Source of the DNA: Anseranas semipalmata
Lineage: Eukaryota > Chordata > Aves > Anseriformes > Anseranatidae
Direction of reading: 5' to 3'
Length of the DNA stretch: 64,000 nucleotides
NCBI GenBank assembly: GCA_013399115.1
Contig: VXAA01003843.1
Location: 1,646,830 to 1,710,829, forward strand
The notes below the pieces were generated by a model, which saw nothing but the letters and a program-made list of their open reading frames with translations, was not told the DNA's origin and ran no database searches. The first letter of the stretch is position 1. Every line of letters begins with the position of its first letter. Position numbers and translations under genes: made by a program. Positions 41,699 to 53,800 of this stretch are shown here, piece after piece.

Positions 41699-44600
41699 TC
41701 TGCTTCACTGAAATACTCTTTTCTGCAGGGACTTTTCTGTGTTGTGCTTAGTCTGTATTATAACAATAAACAGGCATCTTCGCCTTAAGGGACTGCAGAC
41801 GCTGCCAAAGCAGGCAATGTTTTAAACCTCCAACAACCTTTAACTAATTGCAGAAGTCAAGCAGGACAGCAGAGAAAGGCGCAGGAGAGGCAGGAAGCGC
41901 TCGCAAGGAAGAGTGACACAGCACGGGCTTTCAGGGACACTGGTGCCAACTGGCTTAGGGAGACACTTTACATCACTGAAAGCCCAGAAACTGCCTTTGG
42001 AAAGCCAACCAGCTCTGTCTGCACATGCAGTTAAGGGTTTAGGAATTAAAGCCCATGTGCAAAGGGCAGCCATTCCCTAGCCTCCCCCACAAGCAGCAGG
42101 GTGCGTGGGGAGGTGAGAGCGCAGCAGACCCAGCCACCAGGCACGGACACGTGCTTCTGCTCCAGCACGGCTGGTACTCACCAGGAACCTGCCCGAGATA
42201 GAGGGGAGGCTGACCCCAGCACTGCCAACTCGCTAGGAAGCATTAAAACTATGCCAAGAAGGCTGCAGCAAATGACTTTTTCTAAGCAGTTCTCACCCTC
42301 CCTGGACAACAGACACTAAAAGAGAGGTTGGATGTGCTTGCGAAGCTGCTGATATTTGCTCATGGCTTTTCACTGACAAAGAGCAGTAATAACAGGGCTG
42401 ATGTGTGATGAGCTATGTGGTTACTGGAATAAGTGATCCAGTACAACTGCTGTCATATTCTGAGTGGGTCAGAAAGCACTGTCCAGCTCCAGATCCTGCT
42501 CCCAGGATCAAAATCCTGTAAGTTGGGTAATCTGCCCAGGGTCATTAATGCAGCACCTTCGACAGACCCCAGGAGCTGGTGGTGGTCACCATCCGAGGCC
42601 ACATGGCCAGAAAGAAGAAGACCTCCTTTCAGGGGCCAGGCAGGAGCACTCAGGTGAGGCCACACCACAAAACCCGGCCCACTCCAAGTCTTCCCAAAGA
42701 TTTCAGGGATGTGTGACCAGGGCCCTTCGGCCTGGCCCACATCCTAAGAAGTCTCAGGCAGTTTATTTTAAGCAGAGTCAATTTTTAGAGTTACTGCTTA
42801 TGAGCCAAGAGGGTTTAATTTGAAATCCTACATTGTTTAAAAAAAATTAAATTAAGAGCACCCTCCCCCCAGCCTGGTCCATAAAGCTGTCCCTGGAGAT
42901 GCTCAATTGAAAGGATCTGGAACTCATCACAGTACCATCTGCCTCTCTATGAGAGGTGATCAATCATCCTGAAACTTTGAACACCCACAGCACCATAACC
43001 TGCTATAGTGTTCAAATCAACCTGTTTTAAAAGTGAAAGGGAGGACATGCTGTCCCCTCACAGCACAATGGTCAAGACCCAGCGTCCATGCCATGTCAAG
43101 CTATAAAACACCAATATTTCCTCATTTTTACAGTCGGTGCCAAAGATAAAGAACCTTCTTCTAGGGAAGATATGCAGATCGAAATGGAGAGCTGTGTGTG
43201 ACACCAGCCCATACATTGCCCTGTGCATACATCCCAGCACAGGGGCCTGGGAGGGAAAGCACTGCCCAAACCTGCTTTCCTTCTGCCTGCACACAGACAC
43301 TTTGCCTGGAAGTAAAGAGTAAAGTAATGCTTCATCCTACCATGGTTAATGTACAGGGAGCACAAGGGGCTCCTCCATACAAGTAAATTCAGAAGTCCAA
43401 GTGTAATTTTACAGAAGCTGTGAAAACCACACAGATATAATGGCTCCATTCCCCTCTGCTAGGAGCGGCTCAGAGGCTGGGCCAGATCTACAGGACAGCT
43501 TTATCCAGCCCAGAGGAACACCGATCAAATAACAGACGCAGTATTTTGAGATTATTTTTCACTTGAGCTGTCTGCAAGCGTCGGCATGGCGCAATACGGG
43601 TGTTTCGGTCTGCCTCAAATCACAACCTGAGAAAATGCGTGGCCCTTGATGCTACCAAGGCTGGCGTTCCCATGCCTGGCGTGCAGCTGGCACAGCTCTG
43701 GGGACCTTGTGTCCCGCTGCCCTGCACAGCCAGTGTGTCCAAGAGGCACCACATGGCCTTTTGGGGCCAGGATGGTACAGAGAGACCAAGGGAAGCAAAA
43801 GAGCTTGCCAGGAAAGCAACAACCTGCTTTTTAAATCCTGCTAGCATCATTGTCAACAACAGCACATTGCTTCTGTGGTTTGGCTTTAGGATGCACTGGT
43901 GCAAGCCATCAGTGCTGGTACTGTTATATGAATTACCGGGGAAAAAAGGTACAAAGCTTTACTATAATTTCTGTTCTTAGCAGATGAGTAGGCAGTCTAT
44001 TAAGAGAATTGAATTAAATGTAGGATTTCTTATAATAACCTTGGATGAGACATGCTGTCATCATTGGCTTGGAACAAGTCCTGCTCTGAAAGCTGCACTT
44101 TGTCCAGGTTGGCAACAAATTGTTTGTTTTCTTAGACAAGAACATCGGGTAGTCCACAAAACCATGATTCATCCTCTACCATGAAGATCTCCACCCCAGG
44201 TTTCTCTAACAGACAGCTACTTATTCACCTGCTAAGCCTTTTCTTACCTGGAGACACCATCCAGCTTCTTTGTGCCAATCTTCATCTATATGAAGAAATA
44301 CATGGGATAGTTGAGGGTTTTGCTCATCACTTCACAGTTTGAGCTCCTGGATACAGCTCTCCAGCAGCAGAAATTATATGTAGCCATGAAGGTGCCAATT
44401 CTGGAAAACACACAGTGGGTCAAAAAAGCACGTACATCCCACCCCCCAAATTGTCTCTATCAGATCTAATCTAAGGTGCTGTTTCATGTGTATATATGAT
44501 ATTTAAGAGATTAAGGACTCCCTAGATAGCTGAAGATGACCCAAACCTTGCAGAGGCTACAGAAAAGCCTTCCAATGACTTTTCCAAGTGTTGTTACAAC

Positions 44601-46339
44601 ACGAAGTAAAAGATGCTAGTGTGGTGGGCAGTGGGAGGGGCAGACTGAGGTGGAAATATTTAAGGATTTTATAGACAAGTATGTGAATTAGGGGTTATTA
44701 GGCATTGAAGTTTTGCACTGAAATAGCCTTAGTTTTCACTGTGCGTGCCCAGGGAGCACCTATGCATTGGACAATTGTCAAAGGGACACCAAGCCACACT
44801 ATCGCTTCAAAGAGGACACAGTAGGCACCCTGGGATAAGTGAAAACAGAATAAATCTGACAGATGCCCTACATTTATGGATTAAAAGAAAAATTTCCCTG
44901 ACAGGCTCTGAGTTACAAGCCAATTACACTGTGCTGCTGTATGCTGACTAGGAGGCAACTGAGGCATGAAATGCAACGTCTGTCCCAGTTCTAGTCCTTT
45001 TCAGTTTCATTCCAGCTAAAGGTTTCTCGGTCCTTGCTGCTAGGAAGATCAGACTGTAACAGAAAAGAATCTGTCTCAGTACAGATCCTTCTTCAGAGCC
45101 ACTTCCAGCCAGATTAGACATCTGACACCCAACCAACATTGCTGGGTGAAAAGGGATTTGTGGAAGCACCTACCTGTGTGATAACTGATGGTCACTGGGA
45201 GCCAAAGACAGTGATTGTCCCCGTGCCTCTGTCCTGCCGACTCCACTCTTCTCCGACAGAAATGGAAAGGAAAGACCACAGGACCTGCTGCCTCTCTGAA
45301 CTTCACCTGCAGGCCCACAAAGCTCACCTTGGAGGCTGCTTTCATGCCAAAAAAACAAAGTCACATCAGGATAGGGGAGGAAAATGGGACAGCAAACCTG
45401 CCCAATGTACAAGAGCTCTGACCCTGCCACTAGCATACCTGCTTTCTGGATGTCTGCTACGTGGCTCATGCAATACATGCAGAATGAAAAACAGTATGTT
45501 TTGAAATATCCAGACTTCTTTTGCATTATATTGTCTTCCCACGCACCTCCAATCCCCCTGCAGGTCTGTCATCTGGCTGAATGGAGAGGTTCAGACTAAC
45601 AAGTAAAAGCCATGGCAAATCAGCACTAAATCAAAAACATAGCTACAGCATGTGCTTTGGGAAAGAGCATGAAGGGCTAATATTTGATATTAAAGTCAGC
45701 ACATAAAATCATTGGCTAATGTCTGAAATACAGCCTCCTCTGTCATGCCCATTGAGATTTCTCTGGAGAAAAGAGGGAGAAAAACATATCCAGGATGTAA
45801 GGCAAGTTGTGTGACCTCAGCTTTTCACAAGCCTTTTGAAACGTGTCCTTCACCATCCCTGGGTTTCGCTTCAGTGTCATTCACAGCATCTGATTTTCAC
45901 AGATGTCTACACTGACGCATTTTCAAAGCCCAGAAGTGAACGGTACTCAAAACACAGTGAGAGCTGTTTGAGGACTGCTTTCCAATATTTATACGAACCA
46001 TCTCAGAGGTTTGCAAACATCTCGAGTCCTGACCCAGAGCCCCTATGTCCCAAGGAGGCCCTCCATCACACCAGCAAGCTTTGGTTTTGGCCTCGCACAC
46101 AGGAAAAGCCTGAACTTGTGAAACTGAGGTTAACAGGATTTGACTAAACATCTGGTCATTGTCAGAGTCGAGAGAAGCACTCTGAGATGGGCGTTTATGA
46201 TATTGGCCCCAAACAATTGCTGTTTCTTACGAAATGGAGAATTTAAAAGTTTGTTGCATACAAGGCTGTTTATTGGCTTCGGTTATTGTTTCCATCGGTT
46301 TCCTTTTCCAACACCCAGCTTGCAAAAGCAGCGCTCATC

Positions 46340-46440
46340 CCCCCCAGCAGACACCTCCCCAGGCGTCCGCCGCGCGCCTCGCACGGGCAAGCGGCACTCG
46401 CACAGAACCGCAGCCTGCCACGCCACACATCCATCCTGCT
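46340..46440. promoter_or_regulatory. Small CpG cluster
   Basis: About a dozen CpGs in 100 bases, centred on cgtccgccgcgcgcctcgca. There is no associated recognisable exon. Confidence 0.25.
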
Positions 46441-48253
46441 CCTTGCTTCTGCTGCCGCAACACGCTCAAGATGGGTTTCCCAGGAACCGGGTAGTTTTTT
46501 ACTCCCTGTTACAATGATAATGCCTGCAGGGTTTGCAGTTGTAAAGAAAAGTTGGGTCAACAATTGCAAATTTGACTCTGCTTGGCAACAGGGGCTCCTC
46601 AGCACCTTCTGAAACCCAGCCACTCTCACTAGAGATGCCCTCTTTTAGGCAGCCAAGTTTGAAAAATGTTGGCCAAAAATGCGTGAATTAGTCAGTTTAT
46701 CTGTGAGTAATAGGAAGGGATGTATAGTGACCCAGACTACAGCCCCGTCACACAGGCTGCAAAGCTCCGTAGAAAATGTTAAGAGCATTACTCATCCTGC
46801 AACGCTGCCACTCACTGAGGAAATAAGCCTCTGTTGCAAGGCTCTGGGGGATGGCGTCTGTCTCTGTCTCACATCCATACAGCACCCAGTTCATACATAC
46901 TGGGGCCACTCGGATACCTCCACCAGGCAAATGGGGAACAGGGGTTATACTGATGCTTAGTCACTACACATTCCCAAAGCACACAGGAAGAGGTAATCTC
47001 CAGGTCTTTGGAAAGATGGAGAAGATTGTTTAATGAAACTGCAAGAGGTAACGCCTCCTGAGACCCAGCTGTTCTTGCTCATTCAGCAACGCTGCCAATG
47101 ACCAGTCCATACATGCAGCACAATGCCCTGTTGTGATCTTCAGGTGAGCTCAGCCCATACCAACATTGCTCCACTGCAGAGAGCCCCACGCGATGCCGGC
47201 CAGGCTGGGACTCCTTGGCCCTGGAGAGAAGCAACCAGACCCCTGGACCAGACTTCATTCGCGTAACCATGTGGTGCAGGTCCCACTATCCTGTGCGGAC
47301 CAGAAGAGGCAGCCATAACCAAGTCTTGCAAAGAGAGATGCACAGGCTTACCTGCATCCCTGAGTAGCCTTGTTGTGAACACCAGGGTACTACACATGCT
47401 CTGCATTGAGCTTTGAGGTATTCAGAGCAGAAATACTTGGACATGCACTTTCCTGAATGAAAGTCACAGTTCCACATTGTTTCTCTACATTCAAATTATC
47501 AGGTTAATAAATCAAAATAAGCTCTCAGAAGATTCGTGATCAAAAAGGATTAAACACATCAGGGTCTTTGCCAGAAATAGTGGGCCAGATACAGGCTTTG
47601 ATCCCTCTTTTGCCAAACACACAGAAAACATCTGTGCAGTCAAGCAAAACTGGATAGCGAATCAGATCAGGAGAATTCTGACCATGTTTGTGGGTTCCTG
47701 AGGTCCTTTGTTCAGATGGAAAAGAAGCAGTTTATTATCCAAGTCTTATAAACTTGGGAATATGCATCAATTTTTAGGGGCTTTTATGCCTCTAGATAAA
47801 CACTTCACAGATTGCTTTGTTTAAAAAGGCACAAGACAAAGAATTAGGAATATTTCCACAACACCATATGAAGTTCACCATTGTCTGTAGGTTAGATTCA
47901 ATGCACAAATACAATAAAAATGAAATCATGCTGACAAGCTTGTCTTTTATTTAACAACATTCTAAGAATAACACAGTAAGGACAACAAATTCAGCAGGAA
48001 CAACAAAATCGCGAGTTCATGCCTGTCCAGGACTAGACAATAAAATTTCAATATTCACCCTTTACACAGCAATAGCACTGGCAAACCAGAGCCCTGTTAA
48101 ATGAAGAGCTTTACAAATCTATAACAGAAGAACCAGCTCTTGCCAAGAGAATCCACACCAACAAAAGTACACTGGGGCCTGAACGATTTAGGCAATGATC
48201 TTACCTATGGCAAATCCCAGTTAAGTTAGGCATCTCCACCACAGGTTATCTAG

Positions 48254-48427
48254 CTATTGCCTTTGCCCATTTAGACCCCTGTTGTTCCAGGTGGGTATGT
48301 CCAGCTCTGCAGTCAAACCAAGAGCTTTGGAGTAAGTTTTTGCACATTCCTTAAGTTTGTCCAATTCCGATTCTGAGGTAACAGCCATCACACCTTGCAA
48401 ACGTGGGCCAAGAGAAGTGGCACTCGT
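48254..48427 (-). other. Unassigned coding-like open segment (57 codons)
   Basis: The minus-strand frame from 48427 to the TAG at 48256-48254 is open and protein-like, for example SESELDKLKECAKTYSKALG followed by LTAELDIPTW; an ATG lies at 48388-48386. A pyrimidine-rich stretch ending TTGCAAG just upstream could be an acceptor. Immediately before it, another minus-strand frame is open for about 50 codons (ending GEMVVQGKRVPLLLAHVCK), so a 1-bp frameshift between two pieces of one decayed coding sequence is also possible. Minus-strand AATAAA occurs about 300 bases further on (47952-47947). I cannot name a family, and an ancient repeat or chance is not excluded. Confidence 0.25.
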
Positions 48428-50040
48428 TTACCTTGTACAACCATTTCACCTCCTGCGTGACCCTGGGGAGGGTTTAAAAGATGCAGCCGCACCTCCCCTA
48501 ACATGTCCCTCACTGGTCTAGCTGGCAGCTGGGCTGTCCCTCCTCTCTAGGACGAGATAAACAGGCAGGCAGATGGTGTGGTTCTAGGCTATCACTGAAA
48601 ACTCCTAATTCAAGTCATTATTTATACAAGCACCAGCCTCCTGGGAACAGCAGTACTGTGGGTCCACCTTTCTTTTGGTGCTGTGATGACACAGGCTAAG
48701 CCACTTTGAAATTGCATGAGGTACTCCCATGTTTTAACTGGAATGCCATCATAACTTTTTATTTCTTGGCTTCTCTTACTCAGTCAGGAGCATTTCTTAC
48801 AGCACTGGGCCACCTTCCAGGCATAACATCTACCAAAGGCACCGAACATGTCCTAGTTTTTCTCAGAATACAGCCCAGAACAAAACGACTACAATACAGC
48901 AAGTGCAAAAGAGAACTAGCAGCAAGGAGGTCAAATGGTAATTAAAACCAAACCGAAAGAACGCAAACCAAAACTGCCTAATCTATGACCCCAAGAGAAA
49001 ATTATTACAAACAACAAACAAATTCAGTCACAACAATGCTTTTCAGAACCAGCAGTGCAACACAACTCCACAGGGCAGCACGCCGTGGGGAAGGCCCCAG
49101 CATTCCTGATAACCAGTGCTGCTGGGTCACCACCGTGTCTTCTCCCACCGGCAGGCAGGACCCCACAGCTCTGCACTCCCCGCATGCCAAGGATAGTGCC
49201 CGCAGTAATAGTAATAATAAGCATCTACAAAGAAAGGGAAAGACACAAATAGTTCCATTAACATGTGTAAACGTGTAGAGCATGGAGATAAAAATACTCA
49301 TGGGTTGTTTCTGACCCCACCTTGTCACATACCCTACTGCCTGGGAACGGCCAGATCCATCAAGAGCCTTAACTGTAGTCTGCCTGGCCTCCAACGCCAG
49401 CTTTAGATGGAAGAATATTCTTTCAAGCAAAGGGAAAGACTTTCTCCGTGCCATCCAATAGCCCCTTCTCCTACCAACACCAAAACTTCCTTTCTTTCTG
49501 CCCACCACTAACAAGCCTCTACAGAGCTGTGCTCTGCCTCAGCATTACTGATTAAAGGCAACATCATCTCCTCACCACCTCTCCGAGAGGAACTATAAAG
49601 ACTGAACCAGGGAGTGATGATACAGCATAACAACGCAGAGAATCAGGCCCAAGTATGTAAGATCATTGCAGTTCACGTGTCACACATCTGCATTCATCGT
49701 CTTCCTAATTGCTCTCATGCTTCTTTCCAAACATTAACAGGGGATAGGTTTTTAAGTGTTAGATGTAGGGTTCAGACCTCTGGATTCCTATTCAGGCACA
49801 AAGTCCTGGCATGCTCCTGAATTTATGTTAAGCCAGCTCATTACCACAGAACAATAGACAGTGAGTTGGCTATTGTTCAAAGAAATCACTTATCAAGGCC
49901 ATGCCCAATAAAAACATAAACTGTTAATGCAAAGTTACTAAATGTATGAAGGGAGGATTAAGGAAGAAGGATGTTGTTGCAGTTAATGCCTAAGATTAAG
50001 AGATGAGATCTGTTTTTTGTTAAAGGGATTCACCATGTGA

Positions 50041-50145
50041 TGTTGGACAAGCTGTACGAAATCTCTTTATTTTCATCTCCCTCTGAAAAAAAGAGGAATA
50101 ATACTATTTTCCTGCTTGGTGGAGAGTTTTAGATCACTTCATCGA
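50041..50145 (-). repeat. MIR-like ancient SINE relic (reverse)
   Basis: The plus strand reads tggacaagctgta... tttattttcatctccctctgaaaa... aggaataatactattttcctgcttgg, which parallels the reverse complement of MIR (ttgggcaag..., gtttcctcatctgtaaaatg, ggataatagtacctacc). It is strongly diverged. Confidence 0.5.
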
Positions 50146-50739
50146 TTATGTTCGTGATGTCCACCACCAAAATGGCTGTGAAGCATGAGATGACCGAAAA
50201 AACAACTGAACTGACCACATCTGACCAACTGAATTTTTAAACTCAAATGAATCTACTTTCATCCAGCTTCCAAACCCCAGACCTACTACATGCTGTTAGG
50301 CTAAGAACAAGCATGAGAAGGACACCCTACAATGCCATTTTCTGGAGACGCTGCAAGCCCTGGGACAAGAGCACCTCCCCGGCCATAGACGCACAGCACA
50401 GCTCTGACAAGCTCATCCGTTTTGTGTAGCGGCACCGTGTTCCGGGGGCTGCTCTGCAGCACCACCAGCACTGGTGCTCCTGCTCTGCACGGTGAGCCTG
50501 CCCACGGGGTGGGCTTCCCGGACGGGAGGCAACAGGACCACGCTGCTGACTCAGAGGACATCGCATCATGGGCTCTGTTTCACCCATTTCTGGAGAAATT
50601 ACAGCACTGCCTCCTACACGCTTGACGAAAGGATGCAGCATGGAGCCACGCTGCTTCAGAGCGCAATGCTGTGCTCAGCTCTGACACGTCGCAGCTGGGG
50701 CTGCTACCCACTGCCATGAGAAAGGGCTTTCCGTCATAG

Positions 50740-50772
50740 AAAAAAAAAAAAAAAAAGGAAAAAAAAACAACA
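50740..50772 (+). repeat. Poly-A tract
   Basis: An A17 run, a GG interruption, then an A9 run. No retrotransposed sequence was recognised next to it. Confidence 0.9.
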
Positions 50773-50854
50773 ATCGCTTCAGGCTTGGCAAAGCCTCGGA
50801 GGGAGGAAATTTTCAAGGAGGCCTGTTTCTCCCACACATCCTCTGCATTAGCAG

Positions 50855-50886
50855 GATGATGATGATGATGATTATTATTATTATTT
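50855..50886 (+). repeat. (GAT)n-(ATT)n trinucleotide repeat
   Basis: About six GAT units pass directly into about five ATT units: a compound microsatellite created by one base change within the unit. Confidence 0.93.
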
Positions 50887-53800
50887 GAGATTACAGACAA
50901 ATGGCTTTTAGAACAAAATGTGTGACCACCAAAGCTTTTAAAAACTGGCCAAGATGTTGTAGATGTTAGAAGTGGCTGCTGCATACCCACACCACCTCCT
51001 TTCCCACTACCATCCACAACTTCATAAAGTAAAAACACATGCTGGAGCACTAATGATAATAGACGGATAGGCTGAGGTTGCCAAAGTGCATTTCTGTGCA
51101 TCAGTCAAGCAAGACAGAAAACAAAGGAGAAACATACAAAACAAACACTATCATATTGTTATCCTTCAAACGGTAACTGCACATTAATTTAAAACCACAA
51201 TAGGTTTACTTGCACTCAAATTCCACCCAGAACAGCAACAGAGAAACACAGACGAGAATCCCAGAGGCCCGCTGACGCCATGCACCACAGCTGCCGTGGG
51301 TGGTCCCTGCTTCCACCTTCACCCACCACGCAGAGGTCCAAGGTCGCTGCGATGCAGAGGGAGTAGAAGGGATGCAAAATCTGCAGGAAGCCTTGGTTTG
51401 CAATACTCTGCAAATGTTTTCATTGTGAATACAATTTCCTTCACACGCAACTCAGAACCAGGTTTTGATGATGGTCTGAAGCTTGTGACTGCCTCTGCCA
51501 TAAAGCACAGCAGAACGTGGAAAACAAAAGAAGCGGTCCAATCTCAAAGTTACACTTGGAATTGGGAAAAGCTCGAATTAAACCTGGAAAAATCCCATCT
51601 CTTTCTGTTTTTGCACAGTTCAGTGCTATCCAAGCACAGCAAACCTCCCAGGCACATTGCCACACAGAGCGGCCATGGCTCCAGGACGCAGCTCCAAACA
51701 TCCCGTCCTCCTCCCACGGGGCAGCCAGGCTTCCAGCATGCTCGCCATGGACCACGCAAGTCACTGGGAGGGGATGGAAGCAAGCTGCATGCTTCCAGAT
51801 GCTTTGAGACACATTCCCATGAGACACGTTCTCATGGATCAGGCAGCCAGATAAGCGGTGCAAGTGCAATCCGCAAGACAGAGAGAAGTGTTTACAGGTC
51901 CTCCTCCTTTCCCCCTCTTTATTTTTTTGGCTGAAAGCATGAGGTTTTCTTTGGGTCAGGGCTTTCTGCGTTGCTTGTGAGCTCGAGTAACCCAGCCTGT
52001 GCATAGCCTCAGCCGCCTGCTCCTCCTGTGGCCAACATCAGCCGGTGGAGAAGCAGCTCCCGCCCCGAAACCCAAGCCCCAGCCACACCGTGCCCGTGGT
52101 TACCGGCCAGCTGTGCCGTGCTGGGGTGCGCAGGGCAGCAGGGTCCCACGGCTCCTGCTCCTGCCAGCCTCCATGTGGGGCACGGAGGGAGCACAAAGGC
52201 CACTAAGGAACCCCGCATCCAGCACCTGCATCACTGGTGCTAGCAAATTGCAGACGGTGTTATCTCTGGAGACATTCATCGTTTGGGGAGGCAGAGGGTG
52301 CTTCCTTGCGTGCACCATCCTTGCCAGCACGGTGCAAGGCAGGACGCGCTCACTGCTCAGTGATGTGCCAAGCGGAGCATGGAGAGCAAGCCCTGGGTGC
52401 TGCTGAACGCAGGCTCAGCCAGCACCCTGGCACAGGAATAAATGAAATGCTGGGGAGGCAGTGGGGCTGTCGTCACTTAAAACCTGTGAACACAACAGTG
52501 GTCGTTACCAGACTTGAACAATGAGGCTGAAAGAAAAAAGTCTCCACTAAGACAATTGCTGAAACAAACAAACAAAAGCTACAAGAAGTAAAAGTTTTGC
52601 TCTTCCTCAGTATAAAATACTTGGCTTCCCATGCCACATCTTGCCTCAATTGTTTCAACACCTTGTGCTGTGTGCCGCAGAACGAGGTAGCTCAGCAGCT
52701 CCAGCCAGCTGCCAGAGAGCTGGAGGTGGCCAAAACTCAAAGTTTGTGAGAAATTCAAACCTCTTGAAATCTGGTTTCACTCTGATTTGCAACAAAACTA
52801 ACATTTGCAAAATTTCTCGTGACACAGAACAATTTTCCCATCTAAAAAAGTATCTGGTAAGCATCAGTACGAGGCATTCCTGCAATCAGCTATTCCTTCC
52901 ACAAAGCCCAGTAGTTCTGAATTAAATCAAGATGAAAAACCACAGCAAAATTGTCAGGGAAAGCCTGCCCCCACCCCACCCTGTCCCCAGTCTCCCAGCT
53001 CACACAGAGAGCCTGGAAACCCTCCTGGGCCTGGCTCAAGCTGGAGCTGTGGGTCTGGGGGAGCTGGGCTGCAGGGTTGGGAGCCCAGTGCTCTCCTCAG
53101 CATGAGGCCATCGGCCCCACGGGTGAAACCAACTGATGGCCAACGTACCCGCTAAGGCCAGCGGGAGCCCAGCAGGACCTTCAGAGGAGCCCAGGCATCG
53201 GCTTTCAGCATTTCATACACTGTGACAGCTCTGGTGGTGCCAGCAGCAATCTGACGGTCATCTCCCAGCCACTTAACTCCCTTCTGGAAAGTACATCTGT
53301 GTTTTTAAGCACTGGCTTGACTGGCAGGAGACCACGCAGGCCAACATGAGCACCACCGTACCCCATGTGTTGGGAAGCCCCTGGGAAGTTAGATACCAAC
53401 ACAGTGAAACACTGTGTTCCATCTGCAGCACGAGGTTTCATAACTCCTATTTACTTCATCCCTCACCCGTCCCAGAGACCATTATGGGTTTTCCCCGCAG
53501 TTGAGTTTGAAGGAAGCAGCTCTTTGTGCCTTTCCTAATGCATGTGGTCATGCTTGGAAGATGTTTCAACCTAACATGACCAACAAATATGAGAGGGAGA
53601 GGAGCACGACCGAAATCCGCTTGTTTGTATCCACTGCCGGGCTGAAAACAAAACTTCCAGCTGCTGGGATGGCCAAAGCACATTCCCTTTGTACCAGTTT
53701 CCCAGTAAGAATTGCATGGCTTGTATCATCCTGGGAGGTTCTTTGAGTGTAATCTTCTTTGTTTGTTTTAATTGAGAATCCTGGGTGCATTTTAAGCCAA

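Larger units (their letters stand above)
36541..48253. other. Non-coding, no gene recognised
   Basis: Unique sequence with homopolymers at 36569-36582 and 37350-37366, the CAAAA tract at 41673, and a GC-rich stretch at 41.0-41.5 kb whose overlapping open frames on both strands (up to 182 codons) are compositional. No exon or RNA gene is recognised. Confidence 0.55.

Noticed and set aside
51296..52004. Overlapping 212-codon plus and 187-codon minus frames
   Set aside because: Both strands are equally open, no family is recognised, and no convincing exon boundaries flank either frame.
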